DNA from: Candidatus Segatella mututuai
Lineage (GTDB): Bacteria > Bacteroidota > Bacteroidia > Bacteroidales > Bacteroidaceae
DNA length: 61,233 nt
Assembly: GCA_002439605.1 (NCBI GenBank)
Contig: DJOI01000050.1
Location: forward strand, 1 to 61,233
Direction: 5' to 3'
Below the pieces are notes generated by a model that saw only the letters and a program-made list of their open reading frames with translations, was not told the origin of the DNA and searched no databases. The translations under genes and the position numbers were made by a program. Of this stretch, positions 33,694-41,305 are shown piece after piece (the first letter of the stretch is position 1; each line of letters opens with the position of its first letter).

Positions 33694-35310
33694 ATGAAGA
33701 AGATGCCGGTCTTTTCACTTATCCTTTTCCTGTGGGTGTGGTTCATGATGGGTTGCACCAACCGTGGCTATCGTCTGTCCTATGCCGAGATAGACGACCT
33801 GGCCGACTTTTATCCCGCCCAGGCCAAGGTGTTCTTGGAGCGCAACGACAGCAACGACGACAAGGGGTACTACAAGCTCTTGGCCACCAAGATACAATAT
33901 CAGTTGGCCGGACGAACTTACTTGCACGATTATATCGACATCGACCAGGCCATCGCCATCTTCAGGCAGCAGGGCAACACGCCTCTGCTCGCGCGATCCT
34001 TATATTATAGGGGTGCCCTGACATTAAACAACACCCACGACACCACGGCTGCCACCAAGTGGCTAATGCAGGCAAGCCAAATAGACTTTGGCATGAGGGA
34101 GAAGGAAAAGTTAGACCTTTACAACCTGTTGTGCCGCATCACAAACGACAACACCTATGCCGTCAAGTTGGAAGAAGAAGCCCGACAGAGTCACAACACA
34201 GCCCTACGTGCATGGGCCACCCTGTACATGGCCATCAACAACGGGGACACCCGTCTGGCCGACGATGCCTTCGACATTGCCTACAACATACCCGAGAACA
34301 AGGACAGTACGCTTGGTCCCATGTACACCTACTACTTCGAGAAGCTGATACAGGATGGCAACGTCCCAGACTCCATCATCATGGACTACATCGAGGAGGC
34401 CGACCAATGGCAGGGTATCCAATACAATGCATCCTTCGACCTATACCAGTTCTTGTGGCGATATGGCAACACGCCCCGTGGCAAGAAGTTTCTTAGCGAC
34501 CACAAGCCTGTGATATTTTTGGGCGACCACTACTCGGGCGTATGGTCGTACGACTACCTGCTGCCCATCTACTTCGTCTACCTACACCAAGGCGACACCC
34601 TTACCGCCGATACCATCGCGCGCTATCTGCACCAATCGGAGCCTTTCATCGCCAAAGAAAATTCTGCGGCCAAGGCACGAGAGGTCAAGCTGATGTACGA
34701 CGGCGGCAACATACGCTTTCGGTACGAGCAGACCAAAAGCTGGATGCTCGTGGGTATCATTGTCATACTGCTCGCACTATTGGCAGCAGCCTACCTGGTC
34801 ATCTCTCGCATGCGCAAGGCCAGGCTCACCATCAATGCGCTGCACGACTCACTCCACCAACTGAAGGATGTAGAGAACGCTTCACTCTCTGAACAATGCA
34901 AAACCCTGAACCATGACATCAACACCCAGTTGCGCAAACTGCGCCGACGCAACAAGGATATCGAGACCTACAAGGCGCAAATAGGCGAACTCACCGACAT
35001 AAGCCAAGGGCTCGTCTACTACTCGATGGCCATACAAAACCAGAACATCAGCCAGATAGGCAAACTTGGCATCCGCCAGTTGCTGGCCAGCTACAAGATG
35101 ATAGACTCAGCCTATGCGTCACGCCTTGACAACTACGACCTCACGCCCTCGCAATGCCTCTTCTGCATACTCTACCACATGGGCAAGACTGACGAGGAGG
35201 TGATGCAAACCATGCAATACTCTATGGCCAACATAAGGGTGAGAAAGTCGCGCATCAAGTCCGACTGTGAGGCCGATTCTTTCGAAGCTGTGGTAAGCCA
35301 AAAGGGCTAA
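33694..35310 (+). CDS. membrane-bound TPR sensor with C-terminal helix-turn-helix
   Basis: A 538-residue regulator. It has an N-terminal signal/lipobox-like segment (F-M-M-G-C, Cys at residue 21) and a helical repeat region consistent with TPRs (about 30-330). A membrane helix follows at about 349-370, then a coiled coil (about 375-440). A LuxR-like helix-turn-helix starts at residue 483 (L-T-P-S-Q, later N-I-R-V-R-K-S-R-I-K). The layout places the TPRs in the periplasm and the DNA-binding domain inside the cell. This architecture is common in Bacteroidota, usually with unknown ligand. The ATG lies five bases after the -7 box; upstream in-frame ATGs are before the transcript start. Confidence 0.82.
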   Translation: MKKMPVFSLILFLWVWFMMGCTNRGYRLSYAEIDDLADFYPAQAKVFLERNDSNDDKGYYKLLATKIQYQLAGRTYLHDYIDIDQAIAIFRQQGNTPLLARSLYYRGALTLNNTHDTTAATKWLMQASQIDFGMREKEKLDLYNLLCRITNDNTYAVKLEEEARQSHNTALRAWATLYMAINNGDTRLADDAFDIAYNIPENKDSTLGPMYTYYFEKLIQDGNVPDSIIMDYIEEADQWQGIQYNASFDLYQFLWRYGNTPRGKKFLSDHKPVIFLGDHYSGVWSYDYLLPIYFVYLHQGDTLTADTIARYLHQSEPFIAKENSAAKAREVKLMYDGGNIRFRYEQTKSWMLVGIIVILLALLAAAYLVISRMRKARLTINALHDSLHQLKDVENASLSEQCKTLNHDINTQLRKLRRRNKDIETYKAQIGELTDISQGLVYYSMAIQNQNISQIGKLGIRQLLASYKMIDSAYASRLDNYDLTPSQCLFCILYHMGKTDEEVMQTMQYSMANIRVRKSRIKSDCEADSFEAVVSQKG

Positions 35311-35403
35311 GACCTATTACAAAAGAGTGGAATTATGTGGTTAGCCTATTTACCTAACTATCTAACAATCAGTACACAAAGACATACGCTGCTGTAATGG
35401 GCG

Positions 35404-35435
35404 TTTGCACGAAGGCAATATTATGCCTATCTTTG
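35404..35435 (+). promoter_or_regulatory. promoter of the TlpA-like/TPR operon
   Basis: TTTG at 35404-35407, 20 bp, then TATCTTTG at 35428-35435. The gene's start at 35468 lies 32 nt after the -7 box; in-frame ATGs at 35405 and 35423 fall inside the promoter and are excluded. Confidence 0.75.
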
Positions 35436-35467
35436 CGGCTGTAAAATCACATAAAACCATATTTCGC

Positions 35468-36961
35468 ATGACACATTACAGCAATCACAAGGCGACCTTC
35501 TGCCGCTATTTCTTGTTTCTGATTTTGGCACTTTCATTCGGTTTCACCGCACAAGCCAAGAACAACACCATCACTTTGCCACCAACCACTCCCCATTTCG
35601 GTCCATCGCAAGTAAATGTCATCTTCGACCACTACACTCCCGGACCACAAGAACGTGTGCGTATTTTGGTCTATAATGGTGCGTACAGTGGTGGCCCCTA
35701 CGACACCAAGCTACGCAAGAACGTCGATGGCACACAGGGCTTCGCCATCACCGAGAACCTTGTGCTGCCTACCCAGGCCGACCTGAAGATAGGCAAGCGA
35801 GTCGTCCCCATTGTCATGGTGCCCGATGGCAAGCTGACCATCACTCTCGACTCAAACCACGTGAAATTCGAGGGCGATTATGCCACACTCAACACCGAGC
35901 TGCAAGCCGTAAAGGACTACCTTGAGGCAAATGGTCGCACATTCTTCGATGACATCAAAGGCATGACACCTCTGCAATACAAGGAATTCATCGTCAAGGC
36001 CTACCAAGCCAACAAGAAATCCATCGACAAGGTCCCAGTGAGCAAGGCCTGCAAGACTTACGCCCGCGTACAGCTCGACATCAACTACATCAGCCGCATC
36101 TTGAACTACAAGACGTACCTCAGCATGAGCAACATGTTGAGCAAGGACAGCACTGCCCAGAAGAATCTGGAGACGCCCATCGACTCGGCTTCTTTCTTCA
36201 AGGAACTGGCGCAAATGCCCATTCTCCGCTCGCTCAACCAGCGTTACTACCCTTACTACTGCGAACTGGCCAACAAGCCTTTCGGCATAAACATCATCCA
36301 CGACGAACTGAGCGACAACCTGATCAAGGCCAACAAGTACTGCAAGAAACTGGTCAGCAGCAATCCCTTCATGCCTGCACCAAGCACACCACTCAGCGAG
36401 GAAGAGCTACAGGCTGCCAAGGCCGAGATTACCTGCCAGCCAGTACTACAGTTGCTGCTGGCCAAGAACGAACAAGTGGCACTAAAGGCAAAAGCCGAGG
36501 CCGAGGCATCGAAGAAGTTGAGGGAGGAAGCTGCCGCCAAGGGCACATTCACCATCGTCGACATCCCCGAGACCATGCCTGCCGACAAGATTATCGAGAC
36601 ACTCACAGCCCCCTACAAGGGCAAGACCACCCTCATCGATTTCTGGAACACATGGTGCATGCCGTGCCGCGTTGCCATGGAATCAATCAAGCCCATCAAG
36701 GAGGAAATGAAGGACGTAGTATACATCTACATCGCCGACGCTACCTCGCCCATCGACAAGTGGAACGAGATGATACCCGACATCCATGGCATTCACACCC
36801 GCATCAGCAGTCCCCAGAGCACAGAGCTGGGCAAGCTGTACCAGTTTGATGCCATCCCTACCTACGTCATCATCGACAAACAGAGGCACAAAACCTACCA
36901 ACACACCGGCTTTCCCGGCGTAGATGCCCTGAAGGAAGCACTAACCCATGCTAATAAATAA
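35468..36961 (+). CDS. TlpA-like periplasmic thioredoxin with large N-terminal domain
   Basis: A 497-residue exported protein. After a signal peptide (cut near A-Q-A around residue 30) comes a domain of about 340 residues of the type that precedes thioredoxin domains in Bacteroidota (beta-rich, then helical). A charged Ala/Lys/Glu helix (about 335-365) leads to a TlpA/ResA-like thioredoxin domain with W396-C-M-P-C400 and the cis-Pro segment A-I-P-T-Y-V-I-I-D. It probably reduces or remodels disulfides in the periplasm. The TPR gene starts 3 nt after the stop, so the two form an operon. Confidence 0.85.
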   Translation: MTHYSNHKATFCRYFLFLILALSFGFTAQAKNNTITLPPTTPHFGPSQVNVIFDHYTPGPQERVRILVYNGAYSGGPYDTKLRKNVDGTQGFAITENLVLPTQADLKIGKRVVPIVMVPDGKLTITLDSNHVKFEGDYATLNTELQAVKDYLEANGRTFFDDIKGMTPLQYKEFIVKAYQANKKSIDKVPVSKACKTYARVQLDINYISRILNYKTYLSMSNMLSKDSTAQKNLETPIDSASFFKELAQMPILRSLNQRYYPYYCELANKPFGINIIHDELSDNLIKANKYCKKLVSSNPFMPAPSTPLSEEELQAAKAEITCQPVLQLLLAKNEQVALKAKAEAEASKKLREEAAAKGTFTIVDIPETMPADKIIETLTAPYKGKTTLIDFWNTWCMPCRVAMESIKPIKEEMKDVVYIYIADATSPIDKWNEMIPDIHGIHTRISSPQSTELGKLYQFDAIPTYVIIDKQRHKTYQHTGFPGVDALKEALTHANK

Positions 36962-36964
36962 AAT

Positions 36965-38071
36965 ATGAGAAAAACCTCATTAATAACATGTATGCTTGTT
37001 CTTGTCCTCACAATGCAGGGCAAGAACGAGCATCCCGTACGTTCGGCACTCGTGAGCCAGGGCGACAGTTGCCTGGTGGAACACGACACGTTTCATGCCA
37101 TAGGTTATTACCAAAAGTATCTCGAAACCCATCCGCGCGACTTGTCCGTAGTACGCAAATTGGCCTCGTGCCACAGATTACGTGGCGACAACAAGAAGTG
37201 CATCAGCTGCATGGAGAGCATACCAAGCGACAGCATCAACCACGAAGACATGCGCATGCTGTACTACGTGTACCTCAACTTGGGCAACAATATGAAGGTG
37301 GACCAATGGGGCTTGCACATCAGCATGGCTTATCCCTACGACAGCGAGATTCTATCTTCGCTATGCACGCACTGGAACAACCTGGGCAAACCCGAGAAAA
37401 CGGAAATCATAGCCAAGCCCTACATAGCCCATCGCGACTCCACCAACCTGCTCATCAACAAGGAGTATGCCTACTCGCTCTTCTTGCAATTCAAGTACGA
37501 CAAAGCCATCCCCCTATACAAAGGCCTCATCGCCGATGGATTCGACAATTATGAGTCGAATTTTGTGCTGGGGCTATGCTATTACAACACCCAGCAATAC
37601 ACCCAAGCCAAACCTTATCTCGACAAGGCCGTAACACTCAAGGGCGACAATGCCGATATGAACAGCCTCTTTTACTTAGGCATGACCTGCAAGAAACTGG
37701 CGGAAACCACCAAGACACCCGTCGAGAAATACGAGTTAGAGAAAGAGGCTTCACAGTTCCTTGAGCGCTCAATAACCGTAGCATACCCGCGCAGCCGTGG
37801 TCTGTACGTCAACCAACAACTGGCCGAGATATACTATGGTCGAAAGCAGTTTGAAAAAGCCGGGCACGCCTTCGCCATGTGCATAGAATACGATGACGAA
37901 GACTCACCGCTCAATTACTACAATGCGGCACAGATGTACATCACCGCGCAAAAGAAGCCGCAGGCCCGACTCTATCTACAGATGTTCCTGGCCAAGGCCG
38001 ACAAGATAAAAGATGAAAAGGAAAAGGCCCGGCTGACGAGCAAGGCAAAGGAGCAAATCAAGACGCTGTAG
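36965..38071 (+). CDS. exported tetratricopeptide repeat protein
   Basis: A 368-residue protein with an N-terminal signal peptide (about 1-19) and TPR-like helical pairs through most of its length. The clearest are residues 35-60 (A-I-G-Y-Y-Q-K-Y-L), 175-235 (Y-D-K-A-I-P-L-Y, then Q-Y-T-Q-A-K-P-Y-L-D-K-A) and 295-345. It is cotranscribed with the TlpA-like gene (3-nt gap) and likely acts as a periplasmic scaffold. It overlaps the convergent regulator by 14 nt. Confidence 0.78.
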   Translation: MRKTSLITCMLVLVLTMQGKNEHPVRSALVSQGDSCLVEHDTFHAIGYYQKYLETHPRDLSVVRKLASCHRLRGDNKKCISCMESIPSDSINHEDMRMLYYVYLNLGNNMKVDQWGLHISMAYPYDSEILSSLCTHWNNLGKPEKTEIIAKPYIAHRDSTNLLINKEYAYSLFLQFKYDKAIPLYKGLIADGFDNYESNFVLGLCYYNTQQYTQAKPYLDKAVTLKGDNADMNSLFYLGMTCKKLAETTKTPVEKYELEKEASQFLERSITVAYPRSRGLYVNQQLAEIYYGRKQFEKAGHAFAMCIEYDDEDSPLNYYNAAQMYITAQKKPQARLYLQMFLAKADKIKDEKEKARLTSKAKEQIKTL

Positions 38072-39140
38072 GTGTGCGCAAGATGTATCCCTTCTTGATC
38101 ACCGCCTCGATGCTTACCGAAGCATCCGAGCTGAGGGCACGCCGCAGATAGGTAATCTGCACATTCAGGGCCAAGGAGTTGGAATAAGAGTCGTCGCCCC
38201 ATACCTCGTTGAGAATGCTTTCTCGCTCCACCAGTTGGTTGGGACGTGTGGCCAACATCTTCAATATCTCAGCTTGCCGAGAGGTGATGATGACACGCTC
38301 GTGGGCACAACGCAGTTCGTTTTGGGCATAATAAAAAGCGATGGAACCGATAGAAATAGCGGATTCATCGCTATTTTTATTGTTCGAAGGCTGCTTCATC
38401 TCGTAAATCATGTTCTTGAGGAAGGCATGGCGAATGGCATCGATACGTTTCTGCACCACGATGGTCTTGACGAGATAATAAAGGCATCCCACCAATATCA
38501 CGAAGAGCAACAAGCTACCTACCAACTGCCAGAGCATGGATTTCAGGATATGTGTTGGCGACATTGTCACCTCAAAGACTATGCCTTGACGAAAGATAGG
38601 GTTACTCGGATAGCAGACGATTACCTTTCTCGTCCACTTGCCCGTTACTGCAAAGCGAGGATCGAGAAAGACTTTCCGATAATTCATTTGTCGAAATGCC
38701 TCTATCTTGCCATAACCTTTCTTATCCAAATAGGGCTGATAGGTGGCAGCAGTGGGCGCATGTTTTCTATAAGCAACATAGCGAACATACATCTCGTAGG
38801 CATCGTCGCTATTGATGCCTACCTCCTGCACCTTGCCCAAGTATTTCTTATTATCCCAAAAAGTGAGTGTAGTAGAAACCTTCTGTACTTTCTTCGTATT
38901 GATATGGGTCTCTATCTTGGTTTTAAACGTATGTTTCTTATGTCCTGTGTCTGCCTGGGATTTGTATGTTTTGAACACATCCTTAAACATTTGGCCGCAG
39001 TCTGTCTCAAACTGCCCGACTGTTTTGTCCAAGCTATACTGATACTGATTATAGAGCCAATAGGCCTGCGTGCAGAACAGCAATAAGACAGCCATACCGC
39101 ACACACACCACACGATTTTGATATTTCGATTCTTATTCAT
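38058..39140 (-). CDS. membrane regulator: kinase-like sensor (H to Y) fused to winged helix
   Basis: A 360-residue protein laid out like a sensor kinase up to the H-box: membrane helix about 8-28, periplasmic domain about 30-198, second helix about 201-226, then I-R-H-A-F-L-K-N-M-I-Y246-E-M-K-Q-P. In Bacteroidota kinases this segment reads F-x-N-N-M-T-H-E-x-K-T-P; here Tyr246 replaces the phosphorylated His. No ATPase domain follows. After a short linker comes an OmpR/PhoB winged helix (about 265-357: T-S-R-Q-A-E-I-L-K-M-L, V-W-G-D-D-S-Y, L-R-R-A-L, K-K-G-Y-I-L). It should bind DNA from the membrane without phosphotransfer, in ToxR-like manner. It is divergent from the GLPGLI genes and overlaps the TPR gene by 14 nt. 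Confidence 0.82.
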   Translation of the reverse strand: MNKNRNIKIVWCVCGMAVLLLFCTQAYWLYNQYQYSLDKTVGQFETDCGQMFKDVFKTYKSQADTGHKKHTFKTKIETHINTKKVQKVSTTLTFWDNKKYLGKVQEVGINSDDAYEMYVRYVAYRKHAPTAATYQPYLDKKGYGKIEAFRQMNYRKVFLDPRFAVTGKWTRKVIVCYPSNPIFRQGIVFEVTMSPTHILKSMLWQLVGSLLLFVILVGCLYYLVKTIVVQKRIDAIRHAFLKNMIYEMKQPSNNKNSDESAISIGSIAFYYAQNELRCAHERVIITSRQAEILKMLATRPNQLVERESILNEVWGDDSYSNSLALNVQITYLRRALSSDASVSIEAVIKKGYILRTPTAS

Positions 39141-39144
39141 GCTG

Positions 39145-39152
39145 CAAAGATA
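39145..39152 (-). promoter_or_regulatory. -7 box of the membrane winged-helix regulator
   Basis: The minus strand reads TATCTTTG, then four bases, then the ATG at 39140. The transcript would be essentially leaderless. Confidence 0.55.
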
Positions 39153-39214
39153 CTGATAAAATCGCTAAAAGCCAAGGTATGTAATAAGATAATAATAGAA
39201 TAAGGCACGCCAGC

Positions 39215-39231
39215 GTAACATATCAGTAACA
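39215..39231 (+). promoter_or_regulatory. 11-bp direct repeat, candidate operator
   Basis: GTAACA occurs at 39215-39220 and again at 39226-39231, an 11-bp step. PhoB/OmpR-type winged helices bind tandem sites at this spacing. It lies between the regulator and the first GLPGLI gene, about 30 bp upstream of the latter's -7 box. Confidence 0.35.
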
Positions 39232-39261
39232 CTTTTACGCCATTTCATCGAAAATATACCT

Positions 39262-39269
39262 TACTTTTG
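39262..39269 (+). promoter_or_regulatory. -7 box of the first GLPGLI gene
   Basis: TACTTTTG matches TAnnTTTG, 47 nt before the ATG. There is no TTTG at the usual -33 distance, as expected for an activator-dependent promoter. Confidence 0.5.
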
Positions 39270-39316
39270 CAAGCAGACTGATAATAGCCGACAAAGAACG
39301 TTAAAAACATTACAAT

Positions 39317-40180
39317 ATGAAGAAAGTATTATTCATTGCATGGATGGCATTGACACATGCCTGCATGCTACAAGCCCAAGGTGTCAATGTATTCGATGAA
39401 TCGTCCATCGGCATGGGCGACTCCATCGACCAAGAGAAGTATCAGGTCATTTACAATCTCGAGTATGCCTACAATCGCAAGAGCGAGAAGCATGGCTCCA
39501 ACACTAACCGCATCAAGGAGCAGATGCTGCTACAAATAGGCAACCACTATTCGGCTTTCTACAGCTACCCCATCTTCCAGAGAGATTCTCTCATCAGCAG
39601 TAACATGCAGAAAGGCATCGACAGCAACTTCTCTGGTAACGCCGGCACCGTCAACTGGAAGCTATACAAGAACTATCCCCAACAAGGCAAGACGGCCTAT
39701 CTCGACTTCTTTGCCGCCGACCGCTACTTGTGCATAGAGCCCATCGAGAACATCGACTGGCAACCCACCGACAGCACCGACACCATCTGTGGCTATCCAT
39801 GCCATCAGGCCGTGGCTACATTCAAGGGTAGGACCTGGACCGCATGGTACGCAGAGGACATTCCTCTGGACAACGGTCCTTGGAAACTCGGTGGACTGCC
39901 CGGTCTGATACTCAAGGCTTACGACAAGGATGGCGACTATACCTTTACTGCCATCGGACTGAAGAAGGGCAACATCGCCACACCTATATATTATAAAGGC
40001 AAGACTTTCGAGCCTATCGACCGCAAGCAGCTCACTGCAATATACAAGAAATATTGTGCCGACCCCATCGGTTACCTTCTGCAAGATGCCAAGTATGCCA
40101 ACATAACGATAAAAGACAGCAAGGGCAATCGCATGCTCCATTCCAAGCAAGCTGAGCCGTTCAATCCGATAGAACGATAA
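39317..40180 (+). CDS. GLPGLI family protein, copy 1
   Basis: A 287-residue exported protein with a signal peptide (about 1-21, ending L-Q-A-Q). The family signature is seen as K-L-G-G-L-P-G-L-I-L-K, and the W-x-A-W-Y-A-E-D-I-P segment precedes it. GLPGLI (TIGR01200) proteins are confined mainly to Bacteroidota; their function is unknown and they often neighbour TonB-receptor-like genes, as here. A paralogue follows 129 bp downstream with its own promoter. Confidence 0.9.
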   Translation: MKKVLFIAWMALTHACMLQAQGVNVFDESSIGMGDSIDQEKYQVIYNLEYAYNRKSEKHGSNTNRIKEQMLLQIGNHYSAFYSYPIFQRDSLISSNMQKGIDSNFSGNAGTVNWKLYKNYPQQGKTAYLDFFAADRYLCIEPIENIDWQPTDSTDTICGYPCHQAVATFKGRTWTAWYAEDIPLDNGPWKLGGLPGLILKAYDKDGDYTFTAIGLKKGNIATPIYYKGKTFEPIDRKQLTAIYKKYCADPIGYLLQDAKYANITIKDSKGNRMLHSKQAEPFNPIER

Positions 40181-40246
40181 AAGAACAAAATATTAACGGT
40201 AAGTTTACCATCCAAAACTATCAAAAAGCTATAACTACAGTCTTTT

Positions 40247-40277
40247 TTTGAAAAGTGATATTTATTTATTACTTTTG
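40247..40277 (+). promoter_or_regulatory. promoter of the second GLPGLI gene
   Basis: TTTG at 40247-40250, 19 bp, then TACTTTTG at 40270-40277, 31 nt before the ATG at 40309. An in-frame ATG at 40255 falls between the two elements and is excluded. Confidence 0.7.
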
Positions 40278-40308
40278 CCAGCAAAACAACATTAAACAAG
40301 AACAAAGT

Positions 40309-41178
40309 ATGAAGAGACTTACATGGATTTTAGCAGCAATCCTTGCCTGTGGCAATATGGTGGCAACAGCCCAAACGAGAACTATCGTATCCATAAACGG
40401 AGCCAAGGGCGGAGATTTAGAATGTATCGACAGCACCAAGTATCGCATCACCTACGAAGGGAAATGGGTAAACAACCCCTCCATCAAGCCATACATCTAT
40501 ACGGAAAGTGAGATGCGGCTCGACATTGGCAATAAGGCAACCTGCTTCTACGACAGGACGAAACAACTGAAAGACTCGCTGATGAGAGCGAAAGCCAAGA
40601 CTGGCGACTTCGACTTCTCCAGCCTTCCCAAGGGAGGTCGCTTTCCATTTTCTTATTACAAGAACTATCCTACCACCGGCCAATCCACCCACATAGAATC
40701 CGTGGGCATGGAGAACTATAAGTGCACGGAAAACATAGAGATACCCAACTGGCAACTCGTGGCCGACAGCACGGCCGACATCATAGGATACCACTGTCTG
40801 TTGGCCAAAACAAAATTCAAGGGCAGGACTTGGTACGCATGGTATGCAGAAGACATCCCGATGCAAGAGGGTCCTTGGAAACTTTGCGGACTGCCAGGCC
40901 TGATACTGAAGGCATGCGATGAGAACCGCGAATATGAATTTACAGCCATCGGCATGAGCACTACCAAGAATGCAGAACCGATAACCATTGGCAAGGAAAA
41001 AAGAGAAGAAATCAGTCAAAAGGAACTTAGGAAAGTCAAGGAGAAGTTTACGCCAGGCATGATGTTGGAAGGTCTTTCCACCAAGGTTGTAGCAATGAAA
41101 GACCAGAACGGCAACGACGTGGACATCAAGAAGTTTATGAATAAGAAAAACGTCTTCAACCCCATAGAACGAGACTAA
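40309..41178 (+). CDS. GLPGLI family protein, copy 2
   Basis: A 289-residue exported protein with a signal peptide (about 1-22, ending A-T-A-Q) and the signature K-L-C-G-L-P-G-L-I-L-K-A. It is paralogous to the preceding gene: both share G-R-T-W-x-A-W-Y-A-E-D-I-P, G-P-W-K-L, E/Y-x-F-T-A-I-G and an N-P-I-E-R end. This copy has Cys in place of Gly just before the signature. Own promoter upstream; the outer-membrane receptor gene follows 127 bp later. Confidence 0.9.
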   Translation: MKRLTWILAAILACGNMVATAQTRTIVSINGAKGGDLECIDSTKYRITYEGKWVNNPSIKPYIYTESEMRLDIGNKATCFYDRTKQLKDSLMRAKAKTGDFDFSSLPKGGRFPFSYYKNYPTTGQSTHIESVGMENYKCTENIEIPNWQLVADSTADIIGYHCLLAKTKFKGRTWYAWYAEDIPMQEGPWKLCGLPGLILKACDENREYEFTAIGMSTTKNAEPITIGKEKREEISQKELRKVKEKFTPGMMLEGLSTKVVAMKDQNGNDVDIKKFMNKKNVFNPIERD

Positions 41179-41241
41179 CCCCCTGTTAATAAAACAATAA
41201 TACTCTAAGATGGCGGTGATAATATCTCCGAAATATCATTT

Positions 41242-41273
41242 TTTGGCCATAAGTGAAGAAGGTAATACCTTTG
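41242..41273 (+). promoter_or_regulatory. promoter of the TonB-receptor-like gene
   Basis: TTTG at 41242-41245, 20 bp, then TACCTTTG at 41266-41273, 32 nt before the ATG. Confidence 0.7.
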
Positions 41274-41305
41274 CCATTGCTAAACAGAAAAGAGAACAAT
41301 AGATT

